Translations under genes and position numbers: made by a program
From: Pseudomonas capeferrum
Lineage (GTDB): Bacteria; Pseudomonadota; Gammaproteobacteria; Pseudomonadales; Pseudomonadaceae
Reading direction: 5' to 3'
Assembly: GCF_013523055.1 (NCBI RefSeq)
Contig: NZ_JAAMQM010000024.1
Span: 33,990 to 97,989 of the forward strand
Length of the DNA stretch: 64,000 nt
Shown here: positions 60,287 to 64,000 of the stretch, piece after piece
How the letters are laid out: the number at the start of each line of letters is the position of its first letter
Position numbering within the stretch: position 1 is the stretch's first letter
Notes under the pieces: model-generated
What the model was told of the DNA's origin: nothing
Databases searched by the model: none
Seen by the model: the letters and a program-made list of their open reading frames with translations, nothing else

Positions 60287-63200
60287 GCGGCAGTCTCCGG
60301 GTTGCCCAGCGTCTGCCAGGGCGCTTCGTACAACGGACGGTACAAGGTGTCGCACCAGCCTTCGAACGTTTCGTCGGCGATCAGGGCGGTAAAGTCCCGG
60401 AATTGCCGAGTCAGGGCGGGGCTCTCGCTGCGCTCGCCGAAGCTATTCTGGCCATCGCCTTCGTATGCCCGGGCAGCGGCGGCGACGGCCTTGTCTTCGT
60501 CGGACTGTGCAAGCCAGGCGAAGGCTGTCTTGGCGGCAATCGGCAACGGTGCGTTCATGCCAGCCTGCCGGGCGATCAACAGTTCTACGAGCCGATCGGT
60601 CGCCTGTTCCCTGGGCAGGGGTGCGAGCATCAGGGTGAGATCGCTGGCTACCAGTGCGCTATGCAGCGGGTGACCGACCGCACATGCGGCCAAGTGCATG
60701 ACCCAGGTAGGAATGAGGCGATGCCATTTGAGGTTGTTTCGACCGCTGCTGAGCGAGTTGGGCACGGTACCGATGCTCAACAGGCTAGTATCATCCGCCC
60801 GATAGATACGACCCAACCAACCTTCCAAGCGATGTGGCCCATGCTCGAAGCGGATGGGCAGGGCCGTGTCGAGCACCTCCGGCCATCGGGTCAGCAATTG
60901 TCGATGGCGCTCTAGCAGGTCAGGCAGTGGTTGCAGCAATTCAGCTTGCAGACACTCGCCAAAACCGGCCAATGGCAGCAAGCCGCAGGCTTGTAGTCGC
61001 TTGGCGTGGCTCTGTAGTACATCGTTTCCATCGTCGGTATTGGCGAGTGCCGCGGTCAGCAAATTTTCACTGAGGCTATAACGCTGCAATGCATCGAGGA
61101 CAAATGGTTCTTCATCCGGCGTTGGCGCCTCCAATGCTTCGAAAAACACTTTCAGACGCTGGCTGAAGAAGTGTTTGACCGGATGACGAACGAAATCCTG
61201 CAACAAGGCCAGGCTTAGCGGCTCTTCACTGACATGGAGGGGCAGGGACTGATCACTTGTCGCGCGTGCTTGACCGGGTTGGTGCAAGGCGTGCCATTCC
61301 CTGGCGAAGCTGAACAGCGGGCTGCCTTTCTGGAAGTAACGTTGACTGAAGGGTTGCAGTGGATGCTCCTGGGTGAGCGCGTCCAGCAGCTGTTGTCCCG
61401 GTTCCAGCCTTTCACCTGGTGTGGCGCCTGTCAGCGTCCATCCACTGGCCAAGTGATCACGCAGCTGGCCCACGAGGACCGAAGCAGGTCGCTCGCTGTT
61501 GTCACGAATACTGCGGCCTACCCAGCTTATGTACAGCTGATCGCGTGCGGACAGGAGCGCTTCGAGCAACAGGTATCGGTCGTCTTCACGTCGCGAGCGG
61601 TCACCTGGACGGTAATCGCTGGCCATCAGGTCGAAATCCATAGGCTGTTGAGCACGCGGATAGTCGCCATCATTCATGCCTAGCAGGCATACCACGCGGA
61701 AAGGGATGGCCCGCATGGGCATGAGTGTGCAGAAATTCACCGAGCCTGCGAGAAAGCGTTGTGACAATTTGCCTTGGTCAAGGCCAGACAACCAGGCTTC
61801 GCGAACAACGGTCAGCGGCAACAGATCCTGCAAGCCGACCGTTTCGCATGTCGCAAGCCATGTTTCTCGCAAGGTTTGCAGTTGCACCAGGAGGTAGTCG
61901 TCATGCTCGCTTTCGGCCAGGAAAAATACCTGCAGCAGCGCGTGAAGTCGATCACCCCACTCTTCCGTGGTCGCAGGCGCGGCCAAGGTCCGACAGGCCA
62001 CATCCAGTGCATCCAGCAGGGCAACCAGAGGACCGATGAGAGCTGCATCGAGGCCGCCGATCTCGTCGTAAGGCTCTATTCCGTTACATCCCTCGCCGAT
62101 ACCTACGGCATAGCCGAGCAGCATGCGGCGCAGCCCGAAACGCCAACTGTTCTGCTCCAGCCCTTCCGGCAGACCGAAGGATGCGCGCTGCGTGGCGTCG
62201 AGGCCCCAACGGATTCCTGCGCCTTCGATCCAACGGTGCAAGGTGGGCAGATCACTTTCACGGATCTTGAAACGCGCGCGCAGAGCCGGCACGTCGAGCA
62301 GATCGAGCACTTCGCTCACTGCGAATCGACTGTCGGGCAACTTGAGCAGGTGTTCGAGGGCGATAAGCAGCGGGTCACGACCGCGTTGGCCCTGATCGGT
62401 CAAGGTATAGGGGATGTAGCGTGGATCCTGGCGCTCGAGCTGGCCGAACACGGCGCGAATATGGGGCGCGTAGGCGTTGATATCCGGAAGCATGACGATG
62501 ATGTCGCGGGGGCGAAGCGTGGGATCGGCACTGAAGCGCGCAAGCAGCTGATCATGGAGAATCTCGACTTCACGTTGCGCGCTATGGGCTATGTGGAAAC
62601 GCACCGAGCGGTCCTTGCGTGGATCGACTGCTGGCCACAAGCTGCGGGTCTCCGACAGTGGCCGCAGTTCGAGAATATCGTCCTGCAGCTGGTTAAGCAG
62701 GTTGCCTGACTCTCCTTCGGTGAACAGGTCGATGCGCCCCTCGGTAAATACACCGCGATAGGTATCCGGATCATCGTAGCTATCAAGCAGGTTGATGTAG
62801 TCGCGGCCCTGTTTGCCCCAGGCAGCTAGAAGAGGGTGTGCATGCTGGTGCAAGGACTCGTCATCGAGCTGCAAGGGCATGCCTTGCTTGCGCTCCTGAC
62901 GTCTGTACTGGTGACGTAGGAGATCCTTGTCGGCGACGATATCCGCCCAGTGATGTCGACAAGGGTTATGCACGCACAGTAATACCTGACTGAACCGGGC
63001 CAGGCCTGCCAGTGCTTCCAGAGCCTGGGCGGGAAGAGACGAGATGCCGAAGACGATTACCCTGGATGGCAAACCGGCCGGGGCCCGCTCCAGGCCACCG
63101 ATGCGCTCGATAAAACGTTGATGTACACCGGCACGACTCTGTGCCATGCCTTGCTCGCCAACATCCAGAAGCAAGGCCCTCCATAATTCGGCCTGCCAGC

Positions 63201-63765
63201 AATTACTCGCTATCAAGGGGGTACGTCCGCCCCGTGCGGTATGGAGCACATGTTCACCGGCTGCCCAGTCCTTGAGCCAGTCGGCACGATAGACCTGATA
63301 CTGGTCGAAGAGGTCCGCCAGGCGCTCTGCCAATTGATAGCGTTTGCGTAGGTCGCTGTCGTCCGTAAGGAAGCGGCGCAGGGGCTCGAAGTGAGGCCGC
63401 TCGATCAATTCTGGCAGCAATCGCATTAATCGCCAGGTAAGGGGGGCCTTGTCGAGCATGGAAATCTCGGGAATTTCATCGCGCCCGAGAACTCGTCTGT
63501 ACAACTGCCACATGAAGCTGCCAGGCAATTGCACGTCAATGGCCGCGGCAATACCGCAGCCACCTAGATCATCATCCAGCGGATCCTCCGCCAGTGCCAA
63601 TTTGAGCCATTGCGCGATGCCGTTGCTCTGTACCAGAGCGATCTCGTTTTCCAAAGGGGTCAATGGATAACGGCGCATCCAGCTCACTACCAGACTACGC
63701 AGGTCGTCCAGGCGATTACTGTGGACGACCATGAATCCGGGACGTAGTGCAGGGGTGTTCGGCAT
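60283..63765 (-). CDS. recC: RecBCD exonuclease V gamma subunit RecC
   Basis: RecC holds RecB and RecD together and recognises Chi. The 1160-residue protein has a helicase-like but inactive N-terminal part (GFMVVHSNRLDDLRSLVVSW, NGIAQWLKLALAE) and a nuclease-like C-terminal part without catalytic residues. Family words such as RAIPFRVVCLLGMNDGDYPR are clear. MPNTPALRPGFMVVHS is taken as the start, eight residues inside a longer open frame, with TTCCAAGGAATGCTCC upstream. It is the first gene of the operon and lies just after the end of an rRNA operon. Confidence 0.95.
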   Translation of the reverse strand: MPNTPALRPGFMVVHSNRLDDLRSLVVSWMRRYPLTPLENEIALVQSNGIAQWLKLALAEDPLDDDLGGCGIAAAIDVQLPGSFMWQLYRRVLGRDEIPEISMLDKAPLTWRLMRLLPELIERPHFEPLRRFLTDDSDLRKRYQLAERLADLFDQYQVYRADWLKDWAAGEHVLHTARGGRTPLIASNCWQAELWRALLLDVGEQGMAQSRAGVHQRFIERIGGLERAPAGLPSRVIVFGISSLPAQALEALAGLARFSQVLLCVHNPCRHHWADIVADKDLLRHQYRRQERKQGMPLQLDDESLHQHAHPLLAAWGKQGRDYINLLDSYDDPDTYRGVFTEGRIDLFTEGESGNLLNQLQDDILELRPLSETRSLWPAVDPRKDRSVRFHIAHSAQREVEILHDQLLARFSADPTLRPRDIIVMLPDINAYAPHIRAVFGQLERQDPRYIPYTLTDQGQRGRDPLLIALEHLLKLPDSRFAVSEVLDLLDVPALRARFKIRESDLPTLHRWIEGAGIRWGLDATQRASFGLPEGLEQNSWRFGLRRMLLGYAVGIGEGCNGIEPYDEIGGLDAALIGPLVALLDALDVACRTLAAPATTEEWGDRLHALLQVFFLAESEHDDYLLVQLQTLRETWLATCETVGLQDLLPLTVVREAWLSGLDQGKLSQRFLAGSVNFCTLMPMRAIPFRVVCLLGMNDGDYPRAQQPMDFDLMASDYRPGDRSRREDDRYLLLEALLSARDQLYISWVGRSIRDNSERPASVLVGQLRDHLASGWTLTGATPGERLEPGQQLLDALTQEHPLQPFSQRYFQKGSPLFSFAREWHALHQPGQARATSDQSLPLHVSEEPLSLALLQDFVRHPVKHFFSQRLKVFFEALEAPTPDEEPFVLDALQRYSLSENLLTAALANTDDGNDVLQSHAKRLQACGLLPLAGFGECLQAELLQPLPDLLERHRQLLTRWPEVLDTALPIRFEHGPHRLEGWLGRIYRADDTSLLSIGTVPNSLSSGRNNLKWHRLIPTWVMHLAACAVGHPLHSALVASDLTLMLAPLPREQATDRLVELLIARQAGMNAPLPIAAKTAFAWLAQSDEDKAVAAAARAYEGDGQNSFGERSESPALTRQFRDFTALIADETFEGWCDTLYRPLYEAPWQTLGNPETAA

Positions 63766-63884
63766 GGAGCATTCCTTGGAACAAGGCAACGGTTCAATGG
63801 AGGAACCATATCATGGAGAACAATTCGAAGGCGCGAGGCTAACCCGCGAGAGTGTCAGCAGGTTTGACGGGAATCGGATCCCGG

Positions 63885-63926
63885 AAAAGACAAAACCCCT
63901 ACCTGCTTGCGCAGATAGGGGTTTTG
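63885..63926 (-). terminator. Terminator of the rRNA operon
   Basis: On the minus strand the 16-base arms (63891-63906 and 63911-63926, CAAAACCCCTACCTGC with its near-complement) form a strong hairpin. It is followed by TCTTTTCC, directly after the 5S gene. Confidence 0.85.
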
Positions 63927-63936
63927 CGAAATGAAT

Positions 63937-64000
63937 CTTGACGATGACCTACTCTCACATGGAGAAGCTCCACACTACCATCGGCGATGCATCGTTTCAC
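63937..64000 (-). rRNA. rrf: 5S ribosomal RNA, 3' part
   Basis: On the minus strand the visible 64 bases read GTGAAACGATGCATCGCCGA and continue through GATGGTAGTGTGG to GTGAGAGTAGGTCATCGTCAAG, the 3' half of Pseudomonas 5S rRNA. The helix IV tip is GGAGCTTCTCC. The 5' half and presumably 23S and 16S lie beyond the right edge. Confidence 0.93.

Noticed and set aside
63731..63934. 67-codon frame at the right end
   Set aside because: It runs through the recC start, the rRNA terminator and into the 5S 3' end.

Overview
The window is a high-GC stretch of core chromosome from a Pseudomonas, most likely of the P. putida group. The reasons are gene content and order: mksB-creA-proB-obgE-rpmA-rplU-ispB; morA-glyA; radA-mscL-fpr-ppoR-rlmG; pcaHG-metallopeptidase-mcpS-ggt; mmsAB-recDBC. 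REP-type inverted repeats, a LuxR solo that looks like P. putida PpoR and an HBM chemoreceptor that looks like McpS all point the same way. Family and synteny statements come from memory; no search was run. There is no prophage, ICE, CRISPR array or complete insertion sequence, and no tRNA was seen. The only RNA gene is the 3' part of a 5S rRNA at the right edge. Layout: 1-9.4 kb holds the end of a condensin-like MksB, CreA, ProB, the GTPase ObgE, ribosomal proteins L27 and L21, the quinone side-chain synthase IspB, a YjdM zinc-ribbon protein, a small gene behind a near-perfect Fur box, an FKBP isomerase and two small conserved proteins. 9.4-19.1 kb holds a Lon-like protease with a degenerate P-loop, two exported proteins of unknown function (DUF3015, DUF4105), a Gre-fold protein, glutamate dehydrogenase, EttA and a Cys/His-rich unknown. 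19.3-32.6 kb holds the c-di-GMP enzyme MorA, GlyA, a COG0523 GTPase, the pyruvate-uptake pair CstA-YbdD, the PilZ protein MapZ, a urate/xanthine-type permease, RadA and MscL. 32.7-41.6 kb holds ferredoxin reductase, the orphan quorum-sensing receptor PpoR, RlmG, the cyanide-insensitive oxidase CioAB with a 51-residue DUF2474 subunit behind an ANR box, a GNAT acetyltransferase, an AzgA-type purine permease and TrmA. 41.7-54.5 kb is mainly catabolic and sensory: protocatechuate dioxygenase PcaHG, a zinc metallopeptidase, chemoreceptor McpS, gamma-glutamyltranspeptidase, an MdaB/YgiN-like quinone pair with a LysR regulator, a cupin, and valine catabolism MmsAB with its own LysR neighbour. 54.5-63.8 kb is the recC-recB-recD operon with 4-bp overlaps, followed by the end of an rRNA operon. 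The genes work together in a few themes: respiration and quinones (ispB, cioAB, mdaB/ygiN-like), c-di-GMP and chemotaxis (morA, mapZ, mcpS), purine uptake (two NCS2 permeases), and genome maintenance (mksB, radA, recBCD). No wholly new multi-gene system is evident. The most striking non-coding structure is a 166-bp MITE-like element carrying a REP core, inserted into the loop of the glyA transcription terminator and flanked by an 11-bp direct repeat.
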